From NCBI GenBank assembly GCA_905160935.1, contig CAJHZI010000882.1, positions 1,721,501-1,785,500 on the forward strand: a stretch of DNA of 64,000 bases, in the 5' to 3' direction. The position numbers were made by a program, and so were the translations under genes. This document shows positions 44,326 to 55,300 of the stretch, in pieces (the stretch's first letter is position 1; every line of letters begins with the position of its first letter). This stretch comes from Enchytraeus crypticus (Eukaryota; Annelida; Clitellata; Enchytraeida; Enchytraeidae). The notes under the pieces were generated by a model. The model made no database searches and was not told the origin of the DNA. It saw nothing but the letters and a program-made list of their open reading frames with translations.

Positions 44326-45049
44326 ATTATCAAAAATAAGAAAATTGCTAGATATTATCACGAACGACATTCCAATATAACTTTTGACTAACTTAGTTAA
44401 CATATTTTTAAGGGCTCAATATGTACTTCCTTTTTCAAAAAGTAAATAAATAATAGATAAATAAATAATTTGACATTTTTATTGAATATTTTACGATTAT
44501 TCATCAGTTTTCGGGCCATTTCAACATTTCTTTAACCATCTCAGTAAAATAAAATATGGCACTGAAATTTTATTGCCAATTTATTGCAATTAATACAATG
44601 CTATAAAAACTTAAAACACATTGACTTTCATTAGTGGCAAATACTTATTTCATTGAATCACTCTCTGAATATCTTGAAATTACTAACTAATAAATTCGTA
44701 ATTTCTACGTAAGTTAGAAGTATAAAATTATTATATTTATAGTCATTGAGAAAAGCAGTGTCTTTCACTTAAACATCTAAATCATTGCATTCAAGGCTGC
44801 CTGAGTAATTTTAGTATAAATTCGGACATGAATTTCAGGGAATAAATATTGATATAAATGGCTTCAAAATCATTTAATGTGCTATTATCATCCATGATAC
44901 CATCTAGAACAAAATATGTACACATCTTACATCTTACGTAGTTTTAATTTGTTTGTGCTCTTCCAAGTTATAATTATTGGACTGGTAAATTTTGAGATCT
45001 TGAGTATCACTGTTTGATGAATATTGTATGAGCAGAATATATTCAAAGC

Positions 45050-45370
45050 ATTAGGATATGAGGAGAGGCTAAGGGCAGTTCAACTGACAACCCTAGAAAC
45101 CAGAAGAATTAGAGGTGTATAAAATAATGCATGGGCTTAACGAATTAAGAGAACAGACTTTTCAAATTCTCCAATAATGGTTTAAGAGGTCATAGCTGTA
45201 AGTTGTATAAGCCTAGTGTAAGGACAGACTTAGGAAAGTTTTATTTTTCTCAAAGGGTGATTGATAGGTGGAACTCTTTGAGTGAGGAGGTTGTGAATGC
45301 GGTGTCGGTGAATAGTTTTAAAAACAAGCTGGATGTTGTAATAATGTATGATTGGAGATTAAAATAAGCC
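45050..45370 (+). mobile_element. LINE reverse-transcriptase C-terminal remnant
   Basis: Translated pieces read EERLRAVQLTTLETRRIRG, YKIMHGLNELREQTF, NGLRGHSCKLYKPSVRTDL and FSQRVIDRWNSLSEEVVNAV, ending FKNKLDVV. These are in the order seen at the C-terminus of many jockey/CR1-group LINEs. Frames change more than once. It lies in the gene-poor region between the membrane protein and VWC genes. Confidence 0.75.
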
Positions 45371-46194
45371 CTTGGCTTTCTTCCCTTGTTCCTGCTATCC
45401 AAGTTTGACCAAGGATTGAATAACGAAAGATGGTAGCAGTTCTGGTAAAATTCTGGTAAATATTTAGATTTGTTTAAGCATTGCTTGGACACTGATATTT
45501 ATGACAGCAGCATTCTAATAAATTTAGTTTATTTTTATAGAGAATGGTTCTGCCATTGTTGCTAATTAGTTAATTTCACTTTAAGGTAGGATCGCTTAGA
45601 AAGTTTGACACCAGTGAGGAACTGGTGAAACTATTAGCAGAAAATAAGTATAATGTGTAGAAAATTTAATAGAAAGTCAGTGCAGAGATGTGTTTACCCA
45701 GTATATCGATACTGTAATTCTATTATCATACTGACCAGTAATATTTTGAAGGAATGTACTAAAATGTCATTACAGTTAGCAGTGATGTGAGTCAAATATT
45801 TTTATATGTAAGTCTGGGTAAGTCAAACCTAAGTATCTAAGTTATAAATGCCTACAGATATCTCCTTAATTCCGCTATAGAATATTTGTTATTTACAAAA
45901 TAGTATCGTGCATTGTGTGAACATGTGTACTTATTGGAAGCTATAACCCAGGCACCAACCATAGCACAAGCTTATTTATTAGATCTAAGGCTCGAGCTTA
46001 CCCACCCAATGCTACCGCTGATGACTAAAGATCGTTGAGCTTAATTTTTGTAAACTTATTACTAAGGTTATAACACAGGAGTTAATAATTGATTAGCGAT
46101 TGAGTTTAGGAATCCACTGCCTTTTTTTCCGCAACGATTTTTTTTGAGAGTACATTTTTTGCTTTCTTCGGGACATGTGACGCAACCAGACAAA

Positions 46195-46860
46195 TTTCTG
46201 TGGGGGGGGAGCTCAAAATTTGTTCACTATTGCGTTCGGCTCATAGAGTGAGTGTATCCCCGTACCTTACCCCCCCTGCTCATACCCGTCAGGGGAAGAC
46301 CTAAAATCCTACATTTTTTGGAAAAGTGGGTTATTTTTTACACCTCTGAAGAAACTCCGCGGATCTTGAGGAATTTCAAAAGTGACCTAATTTTGGTGGT
46401 GGGGGGGTTAAACCCCTTCCAGCCAAGGCTGTTTGCACCACTGCTATAGGACAGAGTTCATATTTTTTACTTGCACCCTTTTTTCCTCTAATGCAGTGGT
46501 TATATGCATTGGTTCTAGTGAAAATTGAGAGCTAGTGAAACGGTCATCATTGTTTTTGGCCCCCTTCCATTATCCTGTGCTCCTAGTATATCCTAGAAAA
46601 AAATCGAGCTATGAGAACGAAGTTCCCTATCGTACCCCCCCCGGGCCCCCCCTAACCACTGACATTACTAACATATTTACACATCAAAATTGCCATAGAA
46701 ACAATGAAAATATACCCTGTCTTTCCCCCCCTCCCTAACCACCTCCATTACTAACATAGGGTCTATTTTCACATCAAAATTGCCATAGAAACAATGAAAA
46801 TATAGTTTACATTTTTTTATCGGCAGAGCTAAGGTGGGGGGCCCGGGCCCCCTGGATCCA
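46195..46860. repeat. C/G-homopolymer-rich segment with an internal duplication
   Basis: It carries many runs of seven or more C or G. A unit of 80-90 bp ending tcaaaattgccatagaaaca atgaaaatata occurs at about 46633-46714 and 46726-46804. Near its right end are ggcccgggcccc and ctggatccaccactg. It could be the remains of a DNA element, but no inverted ends were found. Confidence 0.5.
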
Positions 46861-46863
46861 CCA

Positions 46864-46865
<2 letters not shown>

Positions 46866-46925
<60 letters not shown>
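46866..46925. repeat. TA microsatellite
   Basis: An uninterrupted TA run of about 58 bp, flanking the MITE candidate on its left. Confidence 0.95.
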
Positions 46926-46929
<4 letters not shown>

Positions 46930-46935
46930 TTATTC

Positions 46936-47777
46936 GGGGTGTACCGGATTCCGGTTCTGGATTGACCAGATTCTGGCACTTTTTGCAAATCTGGTTCTGG
47001 CTAATTTTTCCAAATCCAGCCAGATTGATTTTTTGCTGGATTTGGCAATCATATTTAATATAAAAAGTAATAAATTTATGTTTCAAAATTTGCTGAAAAT
47101 TTTCCTCAAAGTAGAAGACCATTAGACTTAGCGATGATTATTTGATTTAAAAGAATACACTAATAGCCAAGTTGATATGGTAATGCTGCTACTTTGATAG
47201 AGTATACAGTATATTGATAACTAGTTACTGATTCAACGAGTATTTGGTTGGGACAGTTAATGACTTCATGACGATGACTTGATGGAGCATATAATGATAT
47301 CCTAATTAATTAATTGACTTGATGATGATTACTGATTGATAGTGATTAACAATTAACTATGATAAATAGATTGAGCATATATTGATAACCTAGTTAATTA
47401 TTCAATAATGATGATTTTCTTGAGCCTGTTAATGACTGACTACATGATGTTTGAACAACTTGATTGAACATACACTTATAACCCAGTGAATGGTTCTATG
47501 ATGATGATTGATTGAGCAAATGCTGATGACTTAGCTAATAACTTAATGATGGATGATGACGACTTCGAAGAGCAAATCAGTATGTGCGGGGTTCAAATCT
47601 TGGGCTTGCATGTCACTGATATCACTTTCGAGAGATGAAACTGACGTTAACATTGTCTTAATATAGTCTTTTAATATTGTAATTATAACTAGGTCAAATT
47701 CAGAATCCGGTTTTGGCCGGATATGTGTTATAAATCCAGTTCTGGCGGATTTGAAAAACTCAAATCGGGTACACCCC
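46936..47777. mobile_element. MITE candidate with 15-bp terminal inverted repeats
   Basis: The left end ggggtgtaccggatt (46936) and the complement of the right end, ggggtgtacccgatt (47777), agree at 14 of 15 positions. Subterminal sequence also matches in inverted form (ccggttctgg near the left, ccagttctggcgg near the right). There is no transposase; the interior holds a truncated S1 SINE. Target duplication is unreadable because the element sits in AT repeats. The 5'-ggggtgtacc end recalls hAT-type elements, but that is weak. Confidence 0.6.
47570..47665 (+). mobile_element. S1 SINE, 5'-truncated, inside a MITE candidate
   Basis: It starts within the tRNA-like head (gcaaatcagtatgtgcgggg), keeps the B box gttcaaatc and ends atcactttcgagagatgaaa ctgacgttaac. 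It lies within the 46936-47777 element. Confidence 0.75.
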
Positions 47778-47978
47778 TTATTTATATATATATTATATAT
47801 ATATTTATATATATATAAATTTATAAATATATTATATATATATATAAATTTATAAATATATTATATATATATATAAATTTATATATATATTATATATATA
47901 TATATTATATTTATATATATATATATATTATATATATATATATTATATTTCTACATATATATCTATTATATTTATATA

Positions 47979-48030
<52 letters not shown>

Positions 48031-48100
48031 GATATATATGTAGAAATATAATATATATATAATATTTGATATATGTATATGCATATAATATATATATACA

Positions 48101-48172
<72 letters not shown>

Positions 48173-48214
48173 ATATATAGTATATATTATTAGATATATA
48201 TATATATATATACA

Positions 48215-48251
<37 letters not shown>

Positions 48252-48300
48252 TTATATATATATATATATACAGTATATATATATATATATATATGTATTT
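47778..48300. repeat. Large AT/TA satellite with nested inverted repeats
   Basis: Almost pure TA sequence with TTTA interruptions and a CT run at 48105-48133. Two exact inverted 29-bp arms lie at 47941-47969 and 48025-48053. The block ends about 130 bases before the VWC start codon. Confidence 0.9.
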
Positions 48301-48429
48301 TTTGTATATTTAATGTACATGTATATGCATGCTCTTTGTAAACAGTTAAAGTATAAAGAGACTACTTTGCAGGTCAGGATGTAAGTTAGAACTAAACATG
48401 TAATGTAATTCAGTGAATGCAGTTGGGAG

Positions 48430-51400
48430 ATGCTTACATCTATGAAAACCAGCTTTTGTTGGATCAGTCTGCCCATATTACAGCTTATAATTGGCTTTAC
48501 ACTGGCAGTTGATCTCTCATCTAAAGATTCTCTTTTCACGTCATCTACGCCTTCAGCTTTGCTGGATCAGTACGATGGTTTTTCGACTCGACAACAGTGT
48601 GTAGACGTAGATGGTAGGATCATTGAGGATGGAGAGTCTTTCACTCCATCTGACGATCCATGTAAGACCTGCCATTGTCAGCGAGGATCGTTTATGTGTG
48701 TGTCCGTCCAGTGCTCCCCGCCTGCGTGCAAGTATAAGCAGATAATGGGAGAATGTTGTAAATTTATCTGCTTACCTGGTGGTGAATTTATTGTACCTAA
48801 CGGTTAGATCATTACCCCATTTACATTGATTGTATATAGATGTTATATTATTACTTGCTAATTAAACTTAATGGGGAGCTCCTGATATAAAAGAGTAGGA
48901 TGCCAAATTAACTGTCACTTTGGTTTTGTATAAGATTAGTTCATTGTGTATGATAATGGTTTCTAATAGAAAGAATTTTGTTGTATTGCCCAGGCTAGTT
49001 TCATGCACAATAGTGACATCTTTGAATTGAGAGCTGGATCTGTTTAATTCTTATTTGATTCCTATAAGATATTGATTTCTAAGAGTGACTCTTTTTTGGA
49101 GTGTTCTGGTTCGATCTAAGGTTATAAGTAACATGTGCGTGACAAAAGCATTAATCTGAGGGCAAATTACTAGTTTCCTGTTCCAGTAGTTCTTACACTA
49201 TATCTCAATGTCTTTACTGTGGATTGCAGGAATTTGATGATCTTTTTTTGTAAGATATTTTACACATTACCTATGCTGGAATCATGATTTTCTTCCAAAT
49301 ATTTATTTGCTCATGAGTTTTCCAGTGTTTTTATGTTGCATTTATGCCATTTCAGTGTTGTTGAAAGAATGATTCTCTATCAATATTTGCATCTAATGCT
49401 GCTAGCACTCATTAATGCTACTATGAAGCATTTAAAGCTGGTAAAGCTAAGGTTAACGTCAGTTTCCTCACTCGAAAGTGATGTCAGTTTAATGCTATTA
49501 GCAGCACCCATTGTTGCTATCTATCACTTAATGATATAGCAAACAGATAATGCTGCTGGCAATAATTTAATGCTATTAACAAGCATTTAATGCTGCTAGC
49601 TACTAGCAGGCACTGAGTTCCTGCTAGCAAGCACTTATGCTATTAGTAAGCACTTAATGACTAACAAGCACTTTTACACTTACTAGCACAGTTAGTGTTA
49701 ATTGATTAGTTAATTAATTAAATCACAATATTACTTTATCACTTATAAAATGATACTGTTATCATTCCTCTTTGAAGTAGGCAGTGTCTGTGACTTCCTG
49801 ACATAATTGATATACTTCTAAATTACTAAAAATATATTTCTTCACTTAATCCTAATTCATTGTTATAACAGTTATTGACTGTTTAGCTCTTGTAGTACTT
49901 AGCTTTTAAAATATTTAAGTATCTAAGTTTATGCAATTGTATTAATAAAGTATTTAGTCAATTTTTGTAATGATTCCTGAATATATGAGTGAACACTTTT
50001 GTTAGTTTTTGTAAACTATACAAAATATTGGAAAAGTATTTACTAAAATTTATACTTTGAGCTTATCCTTTGCATATAAATCTTGATATGTGTTTACTAT
50101 ATAATTACCCGTGCAGTCAGGCACACTACGTGACAGAGTGAAAGTAATAATAGAATTGCTTTAGCCTACATTTACGATAGTAAATGCAATTCACAGTTAT
50201 CATTACAATAACTGTTAAATTTAGCAAAACAAGCTTTAGATCACAATTTGACTAATAAGTGGAATTTGTCTAAAAGGGATGTCTACAATGGCTGAGTTTT
50301 ATGTAGGTACTTGCTCGTGTTACGTTGCTTAGGCCTACCTATTTAACTGCTATAGAATATTTAGCGCTGAAACAAAATATGGAAAACAAGATATACTTAA
50401 TAGTTGCAAATGACATTTGTTATGTTTATATTACAGAAAATAACAATACAGATCTTGGTGTGCGAGTAATATCAACAGCCTTAACGTCGCTGCTTATTCT
50501 CCTGTTGCTCATATTTATGATACACAGACTGCATCGACGTCATGTACAAATAGCCAACAGACGTATGTGCCTACAGTCATGTATTATACTTGGAGTGTGA
50601 TAGATGCTTAAATTAATTATTGGAAGTAGTTTTATACAGTGTACTAGGCATTACACTATTATATATTCCTACAATGAGAAGTAAGTTATGAATATGTTAA
50701 GTTCCTACAATGATTTTAATACATACATGGAAGAATGAAGCCAGAATCATTTGCCATTCAGTGTGCTATAAGATCTGCCTATTTGACACAATTGTAAAGG
50801 TTTTGACAATATATTTGATGAGTCAATAAGCATGAGAGTTTTTGTACAATATGCTCGACTCAGTGACTCATGGCAGAAATCTCAGATCCTTTTGAGTAGA
50901 CCATCACATTATTGCCTGGCTCTAGGTTGTGTTTCAAGAACTGAATGTCAAATTTATGATATCAGTATAGACTGATGATATCAGTCTGACTTTATCTTCT
51001 GTCCAATAGCTGACAGTCCAATGGTGGATTTAAGGAGATTACAGAGGAGGCAGTTTGACCGCTCGTTGTTGTAACTTTGTTCTTGTTAATTTATTTAACT
51101 CAAATTCTGATGTAGTGTGAATGTTTTCTTGCACAAATATTTTTGTTCTTATGTAAATAGCATAATTAACTATTAAGGTGGCTGCTTTCAGAACAACTTT
51201 AAATAATCCTACATCTAGAGCATCAAAAGGCATACCTTGGTATCATGTGCATTATACAATAAGCATATATGTACATACTGGATTCCCATACTGATTCCCA
51301 TAGGAAAGATTGCACTCTACTTCCTGTCATGCCAGAAATGCATATCTGTGTAATTGAATCTTACCAATCTTTAATCGAAGTATCAGTACGCAATAAAAAA

Positions 51401-53089
51401 CAATATGTCTATAACAATTTGTGTGGTAGCTCTCTAGTGTAATATTATTTAGTTATCGCACTTGTGTTTTGTAGTCTTCAGTCCGTTTAAGACACTTGTT
51501 ATATTTGTTTAGCTGAATTGACGAATAAAGATCTTCATCTTCATTGTCATAAAAATTTCAGTATAACTTGAAAATAGATCCCTGTTATGAAGCAACAGGT
51601 AGCATAAGTAATAAATTAATTATAATTTATTTATTAATGTTACTAGATATAATCAAAAATACTAATCTTGAGTATTTTTTTCTGCAGCAGTGTTCTGACC
51701 TTAGTTGTAATTACTAATTAGAAATGGTAGAGCATTATTGGCAGTTCAATAGATAGCCTCAAATAAATAAATTCTTTTGACATTTTTTGTGGAAGAGGCA
51801 TTATTAGAAATAGTTTCAAAATATCATTAATGGAGAATCATTTGGATGCAGAGAGGAGGATATTCGTTGAATACGCACTGCCTATATTTGTGACGATTTA
51901 GACCTTCTCTATCTTTCACATCTTTTTAAACATGTGGTATTAAAAAGTGATAGATATCAACATAGTTGATCATTTCACTATAATGCATGTTTTTATTTTT
52001 TAATTAAAGTTTTTATCCTCTTTTACGGGGTTTTGCAAATTAATGCATTTATGCAATTTGCATTGGCCCTCACTGCCGTCAATTATGATCTGGTTAATTC
52101 TAATCATTAAGGTTGCTATTGAGATTAGCCTATATTAAATCATTGTATTTGTGTTTTGCATGATTATGACGCTGGTCTATATTTTTACGTTAGGTCTGAA
52201 TATTGATCGTGATGGCAATGCAGAAGAGGATGAACTTGCCGTGTATGTGACAAACATAGACCACATTGATCATCCCTTCCCTTATCCCTATCAGGAACCC
52301 CCTCCCCCGTACACCCCTCGCAAATCTTCTACCGAGTTAAACGAAGCTCCACCCCCTTACCAACCTTCAACCAATGGTGGTAATGCTGGTAATGTTGGGG
52401 AACCAGATGTTGCTGGAGGGAATGCTATCAATAGCACTGAACGTCAGTCTTTGCCTCTTTGCTCAGAATCAGAGTGTATCGATTGTACTACATTAGCACC
52501 TCACTGTAAAACTGATATAGTGATTGCCTGTGGTAGCGAGTTAGGTGTTTTCTGTGTAGATGATATAAATGTTAGTTGTGATGGATCTGTCATTGCTCCT
52601 TCTAAAGATGTCTACAATAAATATCGACAAAAAAGAGCTTTGTCATTAAACACTGCTGGAATAATGTTTAAAAGTAACCACCAGAGCGAGTGCAAAAGTA
52701 GCTATCTTGACGTACGGATCAATAGAAAAGACTATAATGAAGTTAATAGAGAAAATGATAAGACAGGGTTTTGCAGTTGCTCACTTACTGATCAGAAACT
52801 GCGACTGATTACAGCGCAGGAAGTAGCTACCACACTGCCTCTTGCATTTGATGCTCGCCAAAATCTGATGCGCTGTGCCTCAAATAGCAGTGTGGTACTC
52901 TTCAATAATAATTGCAGTAATGCATTGAATCATGAAAATTTGGAATGGCAACAGGAAACTGCAAATTTGAACAAGAGAAATATGAAGAATGAGATGATTG
53001 TTGCGAAAGGTTTTGCAGATCTCCTGGCAACAAAAATGTCAAACAACATCAAAAAAGATCAGAATTACAACATTATCCTTGAGGCCTGA
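48430..53089 (+). CDS. Single-pass VWC-domain membrane protein with PPxY cytoplasmic tail, 3 exons
   Basis: Exons 48430-48802, 50437-50562 and 52194-53089 (TGA) join in phase (1, 1) to give 464 residues. The start is supported by an in-frame stop just upstream. A second ATG four codons in is also possible. Residues about 1-27 form a signal peptide (LPILQLIIGFTLA). Cysteines at 57, 78, 81, 83, 90, 95, 100, 109, 110 and 114 reproduce the ten-cysteine von Willebrand factor C pattern, including CxCxC-type spacing and the CC pair. VWC domains commonly bind BMP-type ligands. Residues 135-153 are one transmembrane helix followed by a basic stop-transfer stretch (HRLHRRH). The tail has PPPPY (202-206) and PPPY (219-222), the motif bound by WW domains such as those of NEDD4-family ubiquitin ligases, then a Cys-rich segment and a polar C-terminus without a recognised domain. 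The layout recalls the VWC-TM part of DGCR2, but lectin and LDL-receptor modules are absent. Further upstream exons cannot be excluded. Confidence 0.85.
49440..49489 (-). mobile_element. S1 SINE 3' fragment in VWC gene intron 1
   Basis: Only the end of the family remains, in complement: gctaaggttaacgtcagttt, then cctcactcgaaagtgatgtc. Confidence 0.7.
51930..51997 (+). mobile_element. S2 SINE 3' fragment in VWC gene intron 2
   Basis: Only the family 3' end is present: aacatgtggtattaaaaagt, gatagatatcaacatagttg and atcatttcactataatgc. Confidence 0.75.
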
Positions 53090-53254
53090 TGCAAATTCAG
53101 AATTTGATTGAAAATATTTAGTACGAGAGGAGGGAGTTGCATACAACATGCTTCGTAACTAATGTAGAAATTTAGACCTACTGCCAATTTGTATAGTAGA
53201 CCTAATGAGAACTGTGACAGTTAAAGCAAATATGGTAATGTGATTTCCAGTTCA

Positions 53255-53346
53255 TATGAAGAGAAAGCAGAGGATAGAAATATGCTGAGGAGTTACATGT
53301 CGTGGACTTGCCTTAAGGCAATAAGAGAGAGAGAGTGAGAGAGAGA
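53255..53346 (+). mobile_element. RTE-like LINE terminal fragment
   Basis: Only the last segment remains (agagaaagcagaggatagaa, then gaggagttacatgtcgtgg), with the terminal GA microsatellite. It matches 7665-7750. It follows the VWC gene. Confidence 0.6.
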
Positions 53347-54174
53347 TATTCCCAGTAATCAAATTTGCTCATTGCAGGTGTTGTAATTGTCGTACAAACT
53401 CTTCAGAGTTGCTGCTGGTTAGTTTTATGTGTACTACACACGCAGAGCACAGATAGTATATAATTCCTGAGAGACTAGATAATTAATTTTTTAAATAGAC
53501 ATCAAAAAGAGTTAAAGATTCATGTGAGCAACACTGTTCACAAGACTTTGTACTCAAAGAAAATAGCAGCAGTAATTCTTGTTGTCCTCTGACTTAACTT
53601 TAAACAGAAATATAGTTAGACATTAAATTGAAATATAGAACTGAATAAAATTTTAAGATACATGAAAAACATATTGACAGCATAATTGCATTGAGTTTAA
53701 TGTTTTGTATTTAGAAAATAGTGCTTTGTGTTATGTACTTACTTTAATGGCTTCAGATTCTGATGTATATACCTCATTATACTACAGAGACTTGTTCAAA
53801 ATTGTACATAATTTAATTCAAATATTGCTTCATTATACATAATTATTTGTGATAGAGATTATTTAGTTTCTGTTGAATATGCAGTAAAACTCTATTTATC
53901 AATGCATTTAATTCTTTCTGCAAATTTTTTTTGAATTTAGGCGTTTCTTTACATTATTGGTTTCTTTACATTATTGTCCACATTTTGTGTATGGTATACC
54001 TCAATATTTTCTGAACTGTGCTACTATTTTTATGTTGCTTAATTGTATTAATTGATTAGCCTTGGCCCTGATCAAATCCTATCTGTCATTCAGAACTCAT
54101 TCTGACTCTTATGTTGCTATTGGTGCCTTTGGGAGTTAAGTTGTAAAGCAGGAGTTAGGCCTGGCCATATAATA

Positions 54175-54210
<36 letters not shown>

Positions 54211-54814
54211 TCTTTTCTTTTCATAACTATAATAATGTATTAGAAAGGACATTAAGCAATACTGTAGACTTTGTTGTATATGTAACGAATGTAACTTCTA
54301 AAAATTACACTTTTCTATCCTTCCTTGTATTGCATTTATGTTGCATAGCATTTAGGTATAATTATAAAATATGATCAAAATAATAATAAAATGATGATAA
54401 AAATTAAATATATGATGTATATATTGTAAATTAACTTCCATAATCTCTGATGCATGAATGCATCTTATCCTGGGCAAGGACGTAGTGAACTATTGTTGAT
54501 AAAGTGGACACTGTTTCAATACATGACCACCCTTTCCCATCTTTTTTGGGAGGGAGTAAAATAATATCAAATGAAATTTAAAACTATTGAAGAATAGAGG
54601 ATGCACAATATATATGACACATTCGCCAGCTTCTAAAAATTGAAGTGGGACTAACCTTTATTATAAAATACCACAAATGTAATTTATTTGCAAATAAGTG
54701 GGCAACGTTTCCCCATAACCACACTAAATGAATATCTTCATATATTTCATTTATATTTTTATTGCTGTTTAATTCGTTTGCTGTCCTTGACATATTCAGA
54801 TAAAATGTTTCCTC

Positions 54815-55000
54815 ATTTCATCATCATCATCATTTTCCCTTGAATCCCAATTTAACTCATGTCTGGATTAGGCAATTTTGTAAAAATTTCTGCAGTCTAG
54901 GCGCTCACCAAGTGACATTGGTTTGGAGCTTAGTGCTTTGTCACCTTTCATGACACGTGCTGTCCACGGTTGATCTGCTCTTGAGCAACACGAGTAATAT
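54815..55000 (-). mobile_element. S3 repeat between the VWC and SLX1 genes
   Basis: A CATC run at 54819-54833, then ttgaatcccaatttaactca, aggcgctcaccaagtgacat and tgatctgctcttgagcaaca. Like the copies at 9098 and 40108 it lacks a middle segment. Confidence 0.7.
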
Positions 55001-55300
55001 TTAAACAATTTGCTGAGGAACAGTAATTATATTTAATTTAATAATACTAATAATTATAATCGATATTTGCTCTAACACTACTGAATTTGCATTGACACCA
55101 TGTCTCATGTATTGTAGAATTAATATATCTGTATATTTCGAAACAATCTGTGATACCAACTTTCAGTTATTTAAATTCAGTAATAGTAATATAATGAATT
55201 GTTCAAATCTTGGCCCTTTGGTCTGGAGGTCTTCAGCAAATCTTGAAAGTGTTACGAGATAAAACCGGTCCCGCACACTGATCTCTGACTGTTGAAGATG

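Larger units (their letters stand above)
38565..48429. other. Gene-poor region between the membrane-protein and VWC genes
   Basis: No convincing gene in nearly 10 kb. It contains an S3 copy (40108), a 34-bp minisatellite (41265), a LINE-B tail (43605), an S4 SINE (44034), a LINE remnant (45050), a C-homopolymer-rich segment (46195-46860), the MITE candidate (46936) and a large AT microsatellite (47778-48300). The stretch 41450-43600 has no repeat I could assign; open frames there (for example 42134-42358) are short, AT-biased and unsupported. Confidence 0.65.
53090..55300. other. Intergenic region between VWC and SLX1 genes (convergent 3' ends)
   Basis: No gene supported. It holds the 3' untranslated region of the VWC gene, an RTE-like LINE fragment (53255), a TA run (54179-54207) and an S3 copy (54815). 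Confidence 0.7.

Noticed and set aside
48066-48341. Open frame of Tyr/Ile repeats (and its antisense partner)
   Set aside because: It lies in TA microsatellite and has no non-repetitive content.
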